Assembly (NCBI GenBank): GCA_002868905.1 | Contig: PKUA01000029.1 | Coordinates: 80,204-144,203 of the forward strand | Origin: Desulfuromonas sp. | Lineage (GTDB): Bacteria > Desulfobacterota > Desulfuromonadia > Desulfuromonadales > Geothermobacteraceae | DNA: 64,000 nucleotides | Direction: 5' to 3' | In this document: positions 42,905 to 52,436 of the stretch, piece after piece | How positions within the stretch are numbered: the first letter of the stretch is position 1 | Layout: each line of letters begins with the position of its first letter | Position numbers and translations under genes: made by a program | Notes under the pieces: model-generated | What the model was told of the DNA's origin: nothing | Databases searched by the model: none | What the model saw: only the letters and a program-made list of their open reading frames with translations

Positions 42905-44068
42905 CTATTTCTCCTCATCATCGACACTGAACAGATCGAGGCTCTTCCCCTTGAGCTGCTCACCGAGGGAGAAACCGAATCCGCGCTCTGAAGAATCTTT
43001 GCGTCTTGGTTTGTTGTCACCGTCGGCATTCTCTCGCCGGACCGGCGCCGAAGTGGATGTCTTTTTAGGCGTTTCAACCGTTTCAGCCGTGCCTTCCTCG
43101 TCCGGTATGATGCCCCCCTTGAAGAAATAGCGGTCATACATGCGCTGATACCCGGTCCACGGACCCTCGACGTGCTCCTCTTTGGCCATCAGGGAGCGTA
43201 TTCCGTTCATCTTGGAATCGAGATCGTCCAGGAAGTTCAGCGCGATCGCCTCCAGAGTTTTCGGCCGCTTGGGTGAGCCGAAATCATATTGACCGTGATG
43301 CGACAGCAGCAGGTGCTTGATATGCACGACCAGCGACCGCGGGAAATCGGGCAGGGTCCGAACTCTCTCCTCCACCATTTCCACCCCGATGACGATATGG
43401 CCGATCAGTTTCCCCTCGTCGGAATAATCGAACGAACGTGCATAGGTCAATTCATCCGTTTTGCCGACATCATGCAATAAGGCGCCGACCAGCAGCAGGT
43501 CCCGGTCGAGAAATGGATAACGAACCGATACATCGTCAACCAGGTCGGCGATGGCGAGGGAGTGTTCCAGCAGTCCGCCGAGATAGACATGGTGCATGCT
43601 CTTGGCGGCGGGAGCGGAACTGTACCGTTTGAGAAATTCGGCATCGGCCAGGAACGCGTCCATCAGCCCCCGCAGGTGGCGATTCTTGATGGAGGCGACA
43701 TGCTGGCGCAACCTCTCCTGCAATCGTTCCGGCGCGATGTCCGAAACCGGCAAAAAATCTCCCAGATCGACCGCCGATTCATCCAACCGGATCATATCCT
43801 GAACGACGAGTTGCATCTTGTTCAGATAAACACTCGCCTTTCCGCGGACCTGGAGGAAATCGTTTTTATCGAATCGCGCGGAGAACTCGTCTACCCGATC
43901 CCAGACCCGACCCTCGACTTCGCCGGTTTTATCCATCAACTTCAGGGTCAGGTAAGGCTTGCCGTTCCGCGCCATCGCGGTGACCTTGTCCCGCACCAGG
44001 AAAGGCGCCTCAACGACATCCCGGTCCTGCAGATCCTTAACCCAGTGACTCCGTTTAAACTCTCCCAC
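42905..44068 (-). CDS. OB-fold/HD-domain 3'-5' exoribonuclease (YhaM-like)
   Basis: A protein of about 387 residues with an N-terminal OB-fold nucleic-acid-binding domain (GKPYLTLKLMDKTGEVEGRVWDRVDEF) and a central HD hydrolase domain (HHVYLGGLLEHSLAIADL, LLLVGALLHDVGKTDELTY, HLLLSHHGQYDFGSPKRPKTLEAI). The C-terminal 80 residues are charged and low complexity. The domain order matches YhaM exoribonucleases. The start is taken at the GTG at 44068, nine bases after AAAGG; a TTG at 44077 sits too close. Confidence 0.9.
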   Translation of the reverse strand: MGEFKRSHWVKDLQDRDVVEAPFLVRDKVTAMARNGKPYLTLKLMDKTGEVEGRVWDRVDEFSARFDKNDFLQVRGKASVYLNKMQLVVQDMIRLDESAVDLGDFLPVSDIAPERLQERLRQHVASIKNRHLRGLMDAFLADAEFLKRYSSAPAAKSMHHVYLGGLLEHSLAIADLVDDVSVRYPFLDRDLLLVGALLHDVGKTDELTYARSFDYSDEGKLIGHIVIGVEMVEERVRTLPDFPRSLVVHIKHLLLSHHGQYDFGSPKRPKTLEAIALNFLDDLDSKMNGIRSLMAKEEHVEGPWTGYQRMYDRYFFKGGIIPDEEGTAETVETPKKTSTSAPVRRENADGDNKPRRKDSSERGFGFSLGEQLKGKSLDLFSVDDEEK

Positions 44069-44166
44069 TCCGAACAACCTTTCTTATGAATTTCACGGAT
44101 CCTTTGATCCGTTTTTGGGTTAGTTGTGCCAGCATAACACTTTTAACCGCCCAGGTTAAACCAGAT

Positions 44167-45753
44167 TCACCCCTCTCGCTGCCGCTGGATAATCGAGTTT
44201 GCGCACCGCAAACCGTCCAGCGCTGAGCTCATGATTCCCCCCGCATAACCGGCGCCCTCCCCGGCCGGATAAAGTCCTGGATGACTGATCGATTGTCCAT
44301 CCGCACCACGAACAATCCTTAAAGGTGAGGATGTCCGGGTCTCCACGCCAACCAGGCAGGCGTCCCTGGTGACGAAACCACGCATACGTCGATCGAACTG
44401 GGGCAACGCCTGACGCAGCGCTGATGTGATGAAACCAGGAAGCAGCTCGCCGAGATCGGTGTCCCTGACTCCCGGGCGCACACTGCTTTGGAGCGGGGCA
44501 CTTCCTCGACCGAGAAAAGCCATCATGTTCTGTGCCGGCGCCATGAAGTCAGCCCCGGCAGCCTGGAAAGCCCTGGCCTCCAGTTCTTCCTGAAAGCGGA
44601 GACCTGCCATGATATCCGTCCCGGCCATATCATCAACACCGACAGAGACCACCAGGGCGCTGTTGGAAAATTCTCCGGCTCTCGCCAGAGAGCTCATGCC
44701 ATTGACAACCAGTCGCCCCGACTCGGACGAAGCGTTGACCACTTCACCGCCGGGACACATGCAAAAGCTGTAGATGCCGCGCTTTGAGCCGGGCTCATTC
44801 CAGGCGAGGCGGTAATCGGCCGGTGGCAGGTCAGGGTGCCTTGGTCGTTGCCCGTACTGGATGGCGTCGATCAATCCGGCAGGGTGCTCCACCCGGAGAC
44901 CGACGGCAAACCCTTTCGCCTCGAGCATAACCCCCGTATCGGCAAGCATCCGGAAAACCTCACGGGAACTATGTCCCGGCGCCAGCAGGACGGCATCCGC
45001 CAGGAGGGATTCCCCGGATCGCAGCTTGCCTCCGCAAACCTTCTCCCCTTCAAGGCAAAGCCCTGTCAGGGTGGACTCGTAACGGAGTTGTACACCGAGT
45101 TCGATCAACACCTGGCGAAGCCGGAGCAGGACCAACCGGAGCCGGTCCGTACCGACATGGGGCCTGGCATCAACCAGGATCGATTCCGGGGCGCCGCAGT
45201 TCACCAACTGTTCGAGGATCAACCTGATATCGGGATGCTTGAGGCGGGTGGTCAGTTTCCCGTCCGAAAACGTCCCGGCGCCCCCCTCCCCGAATTGGAC
45301 GTTACTCTCCGGGTCGAGAACGCCGGTGTCCCAAAACCTTCTCACGTCCACGACTCTCTGCTCCACCGGCCTCCCACGCTCCAGCAGGGTGACCGGCACG
45401 CCGTGACGCGCAAGCTGCCAGGCCGCAAACAGGCCGCTCGGGCCCATCCCGACCACCAGGACCGGTCGGGGCCGGGATAGTCGCGTGATCGCTTCGGGGG
45501 GTCGATTCTCCACCCTGCTCAACAACCCTCTTTCGAGCAGGAGCTCGGCCTCCCCATCCCCCGGGTCGAGTTCGAACCTGACCGTCAAAACCCATTTGAT
45601 TCGCGGCTTCTGCCGTGAATCAATCGCCCTGCGGACAATGCGCAAACCGGAAACCCTCTGCGGTTCAACGCCAAGGCGATCTGCGACACGGCGGTGAAGT
45701 TCGGACTCCCCCATGCCGACCGGCAAGTTAAGATCTCTGATTTCGTAGACCAC
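44167..45753 (-). CDS. FAD-dependent dehydrogenase-like protein (COG2509 type)
   Basis: A 528-residue flavoprotein of the NAD(FAD)-utilising dehydrogenase group. Residues 1-90 form an alpha-beta N-terminal domain; VVGMGPSGLFAAWQLARHGVPVTLLERG is the FAD-binding loop, followed by VQFGEGGAGTFSDGKLTTR, typical of this family, and GEGAGYAGGIMSSALDGL at the end. Substrate unknown. Stands between the sensor kinase and the OB-HD gene on the same strand. Confidence 0.88.
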   Translation of the reverse strand: MVYEIRDLNLPVGMGESELHRRVADRLGVEPQRVSGLRIVRRAIDSRQKPRIKWVLTVRFELDPGDGEAELLLERGLLSRVENRPPEAITRLSRPRPVLVVGMGPSGLFAAWQLARHGVPVTLLERGRPVEQRVVDVRRFWDTGVLDPESNVQFGEGGAGTFSDGKLTTRLKHPDIRLILEQLVNCGAPESILVDARPHVGTDRLRLVLLRLRQVLIELGVQLRYESTLTGLCLEGEKVCGGKLRSGESLLADAVLLAPGHSSREVFRMLADTGVMLEAKGFAVGLRVEHPAGLIDAIQYGQRPRHPDLPPADYRLAWNEPGSKRGIYSFCMCPGGEVVNASSESGRLVVNGMSSLARAGEFSNSALVVSVGVDDMAGTDIMAGLRFQEELEARAFQAAGADFMAPAQNMMAFLGRGSAPLQSSVRPGVRDTDLGELLPGFITSALRQALPQFDRRMRGFVTRDACLVGVETRTSSPLRIVRGADGQSISHPGLYPAGEGAGYAGGIMSSALDGLRCANSIIQRQREG

Positions 45754-45771
45754 AATCCCGACTTTCGCAGG

Positions 45772-46956
45772 TCAGAGTTTGGTAGGGGGCTGTAACGGAA
45801 GCCGGATGGTGAAGGTCGTTCCTTGTTCAGGGTTGCTCTCCACGTCGATATGCCCGTGGCAGGTTTTAACAATCCTCAGGACCACCGAGAGGCCGAACCC
45901 GGTCCCCTTCGACTTGGTGGTAAAGAACGGATCGAATATTTTGCCGAAATGGGCCTCAGGAATGCCGCAACCGTCATCACTGACGACAATGTGCAGGTTC
46001 TCGCCTTGCTCCGACACGGCAACCTGCAGAGTCCCCCCGTTCTCCATGGCCTGCAGGGAATTGGTCAACAGGTTGGTGAAAATTTGCTCGATTTCGTCCC
46101 GGTTCGCCCAGAGGGGGGAGAGTTTACCGGCCATATCGGTCAACAAGGTGACGCCTTGCGCCTCTGCCTTATCCTTGATCGTGCCGAGGACCTCCCCGAT
46201 GACCTTATCGACATGAACGGCAGCAAACTCACCGTAGGTCTGCTTGCTTGCGGCCAACAGCTTGACCAGCAGGTTGTCAATGCGGTCGACCTCGTTCATG
46301 ATCTTTCCAATCGATTCCAGCTGGTCATCGTTATCCTGGAGATCTGACTGCAACAGTTGCGAAAAGAGACTGATGGAGTTCAGAGGATTGCGAATTTCAT
46401 GGGCGAGACCTGCTGAAATATGACCGAAAGTCGCAAGTTTCTCGGCCTGGATGATTTCAGCCTGGGCTTTCTCCAGTTCACGGCTCTTTTCATCGACTCG
46501 GCACTCAAGCTCGAGGTTCCACTCTTCAACTTCACGCAGCAGCCTTTCTCGCTCAGTCCTCAGCTCCATGTTGTGCAATTCGATGCGACGCAGTTTCAAT
46601 ACCGTCGAGATCCGTTCGAGCAGCTCCTGGTTGCCGAACGGTTTGCGCAGGTAGTCGGACGCACCCGCTTTCATCAACTCGACAGCAATCTCCTCGCTCC
46701 CTTTGCCGGTAAACATCACCACGTAGCTGCGCGGAAAGCGTTCCCGTATCTCACGCAGGGCGGTGAATCCATCCATGACCGGCATCATGTAATCAAGCAG
46801 CACCAGGGCGGGGGAGTGTTTTTCAATCAGTTCAAGGCCGGCAATCGCGTCGCTCGCGGTGAGGACCTCGTATCCCTGGCTCTCCAGCAGCATTTGAGTT
46901 AACTCGAGGATGCCGCGTTCATCATCGATGACGAGAATTGTTTCAGGCATGGTCAT
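45772..46956 (-). CDS. Receiver-histidine kinase hybrid protein
   Basis: A 394-residue protein with an N-terminal receiver (residues 1-125; DDERG, phosphoacceptor in LLDYMMPVMDG), a coiled linker, a HisKA domain (HISAGLAHEIRNPLNSISLFSQL, phosphorylated His in AHEIRNP) and a HATPase domain (DEIEQIFTNLLTNSLQAME, DDGCGIPEAHFGKIFDPFFTTKSKGTGFGLS, without splitting further). No membrane segments. It could relay to the single receivers nearby at 47636 and 48938; that is inference. Confidence 0.94.
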   Translation of the reverse strand: MTMPETILVIDDERGILELTQMLLESQGYEVLTASDAIAGLELIEKHSPALVLLDYMMPVMDGFTALREIRERFPRSYVVMFTGKGSEEIAVELMKAGASDYLRKPFGNQELLERISTVLKLRRIELHNMELRTERERLLREVEEWNLELECRVDEKSRELEKAQAEIIQAEKLATFGHISAGLAHEIRNPLNSISLFSQLLQSDLQDNDDQLESIGKIMNEVDRIDNLLVKLLAASKQTYGEFAAVHVDKVIGEVLGTIKDKAEAQGVTLLTDMAGKLSPLWANRDEIEQIFTNLLTNSLQAMENGGTLQVAVSEQGENLHIVVSDDGCGIPEAHFGKIFDPFFTTKSKGTGFGLSVVLRIVKTCHGHIDVESNPEQGTTFTIRLPLQPPTKL

Positions 46957-47101
46957 GTCTTCAAGCAGTCGGGTTGGAATTCAGCAGCGCCCTCTTCGAC
47001 GCATCATATCGGTTGCAAAGAATAGCGTTCCCCTGGGGTGAAAACAAGTCCGAATCATTGGTCCGGCAGGCCCTTCCGGCCAATCCTCTTGCCGCAGACA
47101 A

Positions 47102-47134
47102 TAAAAATCCCGGCATGTTCTGGCACATGCCGGG
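47102..47134 (-). terminator. Terminator downstream of the uspA-like gene
   Basis: On the minus strand CCCGGCATGT and ACATGCCGGG form a 10-bp stem with a six-base loop, followed by ATTTTTATT. It lies just past the universal stress protein stop. Confidence 0.88.
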
Positions 47135-47155
47135 TGAGGTTGGCGAGACGGGAGT

Positions 47156-47602
47156 TTAATCCTGATTCCTGATGGTCATGACCGGAATGGGGGATTTACG
47201 GACAATTTTTTCAGCAGTGCTGCCGAATAGAACATGATCCAATCCTGTTCGGCCATGCGTGCCAAGCACGATCAAGTCGGCATTGATGGCGCCGGCCTTC
47301 TTGATAACAGTATCGTAAGGGATTCCCGGTTCAACAAATGTCTGGTAATCGCTGAAATCGCCCAGGTGGGTGCTACAGAACTTTTCCATCATCTTTTCTG
47401 CCCCGGCCCGGACCTCTTCCTCAAGTTGATCAAACGAAATGTGAGGGACATAAAACCCCCGCAGGTCGACCGGCTCATTGATCACGTGCAGGATCACCAG
47501 GTGGGCCTGGTAGGTCTTGGCCAGGGAGATCGCGTAAGAGAAGGCTGCCTCGGAACATTCCGAAAAATCGGTTGCGAACAGAACGTTACGAAATTTGTTC
47601 AT
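47156..47602 (-). CDS. Universal stress protein UspA family
   Basis: A 148-residue UspA-domain protein. FRNVLFATDFSECSEAAFSYAISLAKTYQAHLVILHV opens the fold, and the ATP-binding G-2x-G-9x-G(S/T) signature shows in GTHGRTGLDHVLFGSTAEKIVRKSPIPV. It probably binds ATP and acts in stress survival. It is downstream of a single-domain receiver and ended by a clear terminator. Confidence 0.93.
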   Translation of the reverse strand: MNKFRNVLFATDFSECSEAAFSYAISLAKTYQAHLVILHVINEPVDLRGFYVPHISFDQLEEEVRAGAEKMMEKFCSTHLGDFSDYQTFVEPGIPYDTVIKKAGAINADLIVLGTHGRTGLDHVLFGSTAEKIVRKSPIPVMTIRNQD

Positions 47603-47635
47603 ATTTCACCTGCCTTTCCGGGTGTGTTTCCAGGT

Positions 47636-48004
47636 TCAGGCCGAAAGTTTGCTCATCACCGATTTCAACTCATCCAGCTTGACCGGCTTGTGAATATATT
47701 CGAAGGCCCCAAGATTCATCGCCTCGAGATAGGACTCGACCCCCCCGTAAGCGGTGATCATGATGACATGCGTTCTCGGATAATTCCGCTTCAGTTCCCG
47801 CAGAAAATTCAACCCGTTCATGCGTGGCATGTTGATATCGCTGATGACCAGGTGAACTGGATGCCGACGCAACCGCTCCAGCGCTTCGAATCCGTCAGCG
47901 ACGCTCTCGACTGCATATCCTTCCTGGGTCAGGAGACGGCTCAGTCCAAGCCGGGCATTCTCCTCGTCATCAACCACCAGGATCGTCTCAATATCACCGC
48001 TCAA
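47636..48004 (-). CDS. Single-domain response regulator
   Basis: A 122-residue CheY-like receiver with DDEE, phosphoacceptor in VISDINMPRMNG, the conserved Thr/Ala of MITAYGGVES and KPVK lysine. There is no output domain. The start is probably TTG at 48004, seven bases after GGAG. It precedes the UspA gene, with the kinase-receiver hybrid further downstream. Confidence 0.93.
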   Translation of the reverse strand: MSGDIETILVVDDEENARLGLSRLLTQEGYAVESVADGFEALERLRRHPVHLVISDINMPRMNGLNFLRELKRNYPRTHVIMITAYGGVESYLEAMNLGAFEYIHKPVKLDELKSVMSKLSA

Positions 48005-48104
48005 AGGTAAACTCCCATTGCCATATGCTCGAATTTCAGTCTAGCAAACGGCCCTTTATTGTCAATCCGGCATTGAGAAAAACCAAGCTTTAATGAATAC
48101 TTAA

Positions 48105-48941
48105 CTACGAGGAGGGAGCAACGGATTCAGTCGAACCATAGGCCAGAAAATCCGGCAGGAAACACCCGGAAACAGCTACGGCGGAACGGACAGTCGCCAT
48201 AACACTGGAATGGTCGAGGAGAGAATTGGTCAAACCTGCACCGGGATTGGCAACCAGTGCCAGCCCGACCAGTTCCATACCGTAAAACCCGGCCTGGATC
48301 GCTTCGGGTACCGTCGACATCGAGACGACATCGGCACCGAGCGTCCTGAGCATTCTCACTTCGGCCGGGGTTTCATAGTTCGGACCCGGTACGGCTGCCA
48401 GCACCCCTTTTTTGAGTTCGAAATCGTGCTTCGCTGCCAGCTTTAAGGCCTCGGGGAAGAGATGGTTGGCGTAAAGGCGGCTCAAATCAAGAAACCCGGC
48501 ATCCCCCATCCCGCGCAGTGGAGTATCACCCTGCAGGTTGATATGGTCGGCAATCCAGAGCAGATCGCCTGGATCGAGGTCGTTTCGCAGACCGCCGACC
48601 GCACAGGTCAGCACTAGCCTGCGACAGCCGAGTCCGGCCGCGATTCGCACAGGGGCGGCCGCCTCGAACGAGGTCAGCCCCTGATAGAGGTGGAACCTCC
48701 CGCTAAAAAGAAGAATCCGCTCACCATGACAGCGCGCCGCATAGAGGGTACAGTTGTGACCGGCGACCGTTCCAAGAGGGAAACAGGAGTACCGTGCGTA
48801 AGGGAACTCGGCAAGGATCTCGAAATGATCAACCAGGTTGGAGAAACCGGAGCCGAGGATGACAGCAGTGGAAAACGGTTCTTTTCCGGTTGTCCGCTCA
48901 ACATCCTCCAGCAGGGGCTGAAGCGGGTTTTCTAGGCTCAT
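48105..48941 (-). CDS. Purine nucleoside phosphorylase (trimeric type)
   Basis: A 278-residue PNP of the PunA/mammalian-like family, which cleaves guanosine and inosine with phosphate. VILGSGFSNLVDHF, FSGRFHLYQGL, LTCAVGGLR, INLQGDTPLRG, GPNYETPAEVRMLRTLGADVVSMSTVPE are the expected phosphate, base and ribose segments. It shares ATGA with the stop of the zinc-ribbon receiver gene upstream. Confidence 0.93.
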   Translation of the reverse strand: MSLENPLQPLLEDVERTTGKEPFSTAVILGSGFSNLVDHFEILAEFPYARYSCFPLGTVAGHNCTLYAARCHGERILLFSGRFHLYQGLTSFEAAAPVRIAAGLGCRRLVLTCAVGGLRNDLDPGDLLWIADHINLQGDTPLRGMGDAGFLDLSRLYANHLFPEALKLAAKHDFELKKGVLAAVPGPNYETPAEVRMLRTLGADVVSMSTVPEAIQAGFYGMELVGLALVANPGAGLTNSLLDHSSVMATVRSAVAVSGCFLPDFLAYGSTESVAPSS

Positions 48942-49486
48942 TGTTCAAGCAACCGGCCAACCAGGCCGAGGAGTTCATCCGGACGGAAAGACTTGTTGAG
49001 AAAATCGTCGGCCCCTGCGTCCAGCACCTTGTCGACTTCCCCCTTCTGGCGATAGATACTGCTCATGGCCAAAATCTTGGTCCATTTCAGGGCAGGATCG
49101 GAACGAATTTCACCGATCAGCTGGTAGCCGTCAAGCTTCGGCAATTTCAGGTCGAGAATGATCAAGGCGGGTCTTTCCTCCCGGGCGATGCGAAGCGCCT
49201 CCTCGCCATCGCTGGCCTTGAGAATTTCCATCGGCAGGTGCTGTAATATATCAATCACGACTTCCCTGAAAAACTTCGCATCATCGACAACCAGGATTTT
49301 CTTCACCTGCTTTTCTTCGACGGCAGAGTGGTCTCCCCACCCGGCCTCCTCCCTTTTTTCAACTTTCGGCACCTTGACCTCAAAACCGGCCTGGCACTTT
49401 GTACAGCGGATTTTGCCGGACGATCTCTCCGCCTGGCTACGATCAATACGGAATCTGGCGCCACATGATGGGCATTGAACTGTCAT
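48938..49486 (-). CDS. Response regulator with N-terminal zinc ribbon
   Basis: A 182-residue protein: residues 1-40 form an MJ0042-type zinc ribbon (CPSCGARF and CTKCQAGF), residues about 63-180 a receiver (VVDDAKFFREVVIDIL, LDLKLPKLDG as phosphoacceptor, KSFRPDEL). This combination is common in deltaproteobacteria that have developmental or gliding regulation. AGGAG precedes the ATG. It may bind nucleic acid or protein through the ribbon; unknown. Confidence 0.92.
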   Translation of the reverse strand: MTVQCPSCGARFRIDRSQAERSSGKIRCTKCQAGFEVKVPKVEKREEAGWGDHSAVEEKQVKKILVVDDAKFFREVVIDILQHLPMEILKASDGEEALRIAREERPALIILDLKLPKLDGYQLIGEIRSDPALKWTKILAMSSIYRQKGEVDKVLDAGADDFLNKSFRPDELLGLVGRLLEQ

Positions 49487-49740
49487 GGAAACTCCTCATT
49501 TAACAACCAATCAACGGTCATTCACTCAATTTCGAATCCTAGTTTAACTTAAAATTGCAGTTTTTTGGCAACAATCATTAATGAATGAAGATCTTTCCCC
49601 GTACATTGATCCGCGTTTTATCTCCTCGGTCAGGTTCGATAACAGGATGCTGCCGCAAAAGTCCCTGCAAGCAATGGCCACTTTCCCATCCAGGGCGTTC
49701 ATGCCATAATGTCTGTCCATTTCATGCATCGGAGAATTTC

Positions 49741-52410
49741 ATGTCAGAACGTCAACGACTCTACCTGATCGACGGGTCGAGTTATATTTTTCGCGCCTAT
49801 TATGCCATCCGGCACCTCACCAACAGCAGCGGCATGTCGACCAATGCGGTTTTCGGCTTCACCAACATGCTGCTCAAGGTTGTTCGTGATGAGCAACCCG
49901 ATCTGCTCGCTGTAATCTTTGACAGCAAGGAACCTTCGTTCCGCAAAAAACTCTATCCCGAGTACAAGGCAAACCGCGCCGAGACCCCTCCCGATCTCAT
50001 TCCGCAGTTCCCTTATATCCGCCGAGTCGTTGACGGATTCAATGTTCCAAGTCTCGAGTTGGCCGGATACGAGGCGGACGACATTATCGCCACCGTTGCA
50101 AAACAGTTTGCCAACGATGGCTACGAGGTGGTCATTGTTACCGGCGACAAAGACTTGATGCAGGTCGTCAGTGAACATATCTGCCTGCTCGACACCATGA
50201 AAAACCAACGCTTCGGCCCGGCAGAAGTTGCGGAGCGCTTCGGCTCTCCGGAACAGGTCATTGAAGTGCAGGGACTGGCAGGGGACTCTTCGGACAACGT
50301 CCCCGGTGTCCCTGGTATCGGTGAGAAGACCGCCCGGCAACTGATCGCAGACTACGGCAGTATTGACAACCTTCTGGAACATCTTGACCAGATCAAGCAG
50401 CCGAAGCGACGTGAGAACCTGGAACAATACGCGGACCAGGCGCGGCTCTCGAAGGAGTTGGTCACCCTGGTTGACAACCTCGACCTCAGGCTCTCTCCTG
50501 ACGATTGTCGAATCAGCGAACCGGACCGGGAAAAGCTGACAGGCCTGTTTAACGAACTCGAATTTCACAAACTTCTGCAGGAATTTTCGGAATCCAAGGG
50601 AGCCGAACCAGGTCAATACCAATCAGTGCTCGATTCAGGAGAATTGGAGAGACTGGTGAAAAAGCTCGAGGCGGTCGACGAAATCTGCTTTGACACTGAA
50701 ACGACAGGTCTTGATCCTTTACAAGCCGACCTGGTCGGACTCTCCTTTGCCACCGAACCGGAAACCGGCTGCTACATCCCCTTGACCCACCATTACCTCG
50801 GCGCCCCATCCCAACTGGCGCAAGATCAGGTTCTAACCGCCCTTAAACCTCTCCTGGAAAACAAAAAGATTGGGAAAATAGCCCAGAACGCCAAATATGA
50901 CCTGCTGGTCATGCGTCGCGCCGGAATCAACGTGGCCGGCTTGAGCTTTGACCCGATGGTCGCCTCCTATCTCGCCCGACCCGCGGCAAAAAGTCATGGC
51001 ATGGACGCCCTGGCCAACGATCTGCTTGGCTACAGGACCATCAGCTACGAAGAGGTTTGCGGGAAAGGGAAAAATCAGACCTGTTTCAGTGAAGTGGAGG
51101 TTGAAAGAGCGACCGTCTATGCCGCGGAAGACGCCGACATCACACTCAGGCTCGCCCGCGAACTTGAACCGATGCTCGAATCGAGCGAGCAGGTGGCGCT
51201 GTTTCGGGATATCGAGTTGCCGCTGGTGGAAGTTCTCGCCGAGATGGAATGGCAGGGGATCCGGCTCGACACCGGGATGCTCGGATCCCTTTCAAAAACG
51301 ATGGCAGAGCAGATCAAACAACTCGAAACGGAGATCTATGAGCTGGCCGGCGGTCCGTTTAACGTCGCGTCTCCGAAACAACTCGGCGAAGTCCTGTTCG
51401 AACGTCTCCAGTTGCCCAGAAGCAAAAAAACCAAAACCGGCTGGTCGACCGACGTGGAGGTCCTGAAAAAACTCGCTGAAGAGTGCGATATCGCGGCGCG
51501 GCTGCTCGACTACCGTACCCTGAGTAAGCTGAAGAGTACCTACACCGACGCACTGCCGAAACTGGTTAACCCGGAAACAGGCAGGATTCACACCTCGTTC
51601 AACCAGACCGTCACCGTGACCGGTCGACTTTCGTCATCACATCCGAACCTGCAGAACATCCCGATCCGCACCGAAGAGGGCCGTCGCATCAGGAAAGCCT
51701 TTATTCCGGACGAGGGGAACCTCCTCCTCTCAGCCGATTACTCCCAGGTCGAACTTCGGCTGCTCGCTCACCTGGCCGACGAATCGACCTTGAAGCAAAG
51801 CTTCGCTGCCGGAGAAGATATCCATCGGCGTACCGCCAGTGAAGTCTTTGAGGTTTTCCCCGAAATGGTCACCGATGAACAGAGACGGCAGGCCAAGGCG
51901 ATCAACTTCGGGGTCATCTACGGCATGAGCGCGTTCGGACTCGACCGCCAACTCGGTATCGGACGGGCCAGGGCTAAGGAGTACATCGATCGATATTTCG
52001 AACATTACGGCAATATTCGCCAGTTCATGGATCGCTGTATCGAGGAGGCGAAGGAAAACAAGTTTGCCACCACCCTGCTCGGTCGCCGCTGTGCCATTCC
52101 CGAAATCGACAGCAGAAACGGTGGCCTTCGTGGCAATGCGGAACGAAACGCCATCAACTACCCGGTTCAGGGTTCAGCCGCCGACCTGATCAAGGTCGCC
52201 ATGATCAGAATTCATGCGAGGCTGCGTCGTGAAAACCTGGCCAGCCGCATGGTGCTGCAAGTTCACGACGAACTGGTGTTCGACGTTCCCGAGAAGGAGT
52301 TGGGGGTCATGACCGAACTGGTCCGCAGCGAAATGGAGGGTGCCATGCAGCTGTCAGTCCCGCTCCAGGTCGACATCGGTCACGGGGTTAACTGGAGCGA
52401 CGCCCATTGA
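49741..52410 (+). CDS. polA: DNA polymerase I
   Basis: An 889-residue PolA with all three activities. The 5'-3' exonuclease (1-290) has DGSSYIFRAYYAI, VTGDKDLMQVV and SDNVPGVPGIGEKTA. The 3'-5' exonuclease (about 300-490) keeps the catalytic FDTETTGLD, QNAKYDLLVM and YAAEDADITLRL, so proofreading should be active. The polymerase has SADYSQVELRLLAHL, QAKAINFGVIYGMS and LQVHDELVF. The ATG at 49741 has GGAG upstream. The pseudopilin-like gene follows on the same strand. Confidence 0.98.
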   Translation: MSERQRLYLIDGSSYIFRAYYAIRHLTNSSGMSTNAVFGFTNMLLKVVRDEQPDLLAVIFDSKEPSFRKKLYPEYKANRAETPPDLIPQFPYIRRVVDGFNVPSLELAGYEADDIIATVAKQFANDGYEVVIVTGDKDLMQVVSEHICLLDTMKNQRFGPAEVAERFGSPEQVIEVQGLAGDSSDNVPGVPGIGEKTARQLIADYGSIDNLLEHLDQIKQPKRRENLEQYADQARLSKELVTLVDNLDLRLSPDDCRISEPDREKLTGLFNELEFHKLLQEFSESKGAEPGQYQSVLDSGELERLVKKLEAVDEICFDTETTGLDPLQADLVGLSFATEPETGCYIPLTHHYLGAPSQLAQDQVLTALKPLLENKKIGKIAQNAKYDLLVMRRAGINVAGLSFDPMVASYLARPAAKSHGMDALANDLLGYRTISYEEVCGKGKNQTCFSEVEVERATVYAAEDADITLRLARELEPMLESSEQVALFRDIELPLVEVLAEMEWQGIRLDTGMLGSLSKTMAEQIKQLETEIYELAGGPFNVASPKQLGEVLFERLQLPRSKKTKTGWSTDVEVLKKLAEECDIAARLLDYRTLSKLKSTYTDALPKLVNPETGRIHTSFNQTVTVTGRLSSSHPNLQNIPIRTEEGRRIRKAFIPDEGNLLLSADYSQVELRLLAHLADESTLKQSFAAGEDIHRRTASEVFEVFPEMVTDEQRRQAKAINFGVIYGMSAFGLDRQLGIGRARAKEYIDRYFEHYGNIRQFMDRCIEEAKENKFATTLLGRRCAIPEIDSRNGGLRGNAERNAINYPVQGSAADLIKVAMIRIHARLRRENLASRMVLQVHDELVFDVPEKELGVMTELVRSEMEGAMQLSVPLQVDIGHGVNWSDAH

Positions 52411-52436
52411 TTCTTTGCAAACGCCAGGGCAAATGC

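Noticed and set aside
44095..44160. Hairpins ACGGATC-CTTT-GATCCGT and TTTAACC-TGGGC-GGTTAAA after the FAD protein gene
   Set aside because: Neither is followed by a T run in the direction of the genes, so they are not called as terminators.
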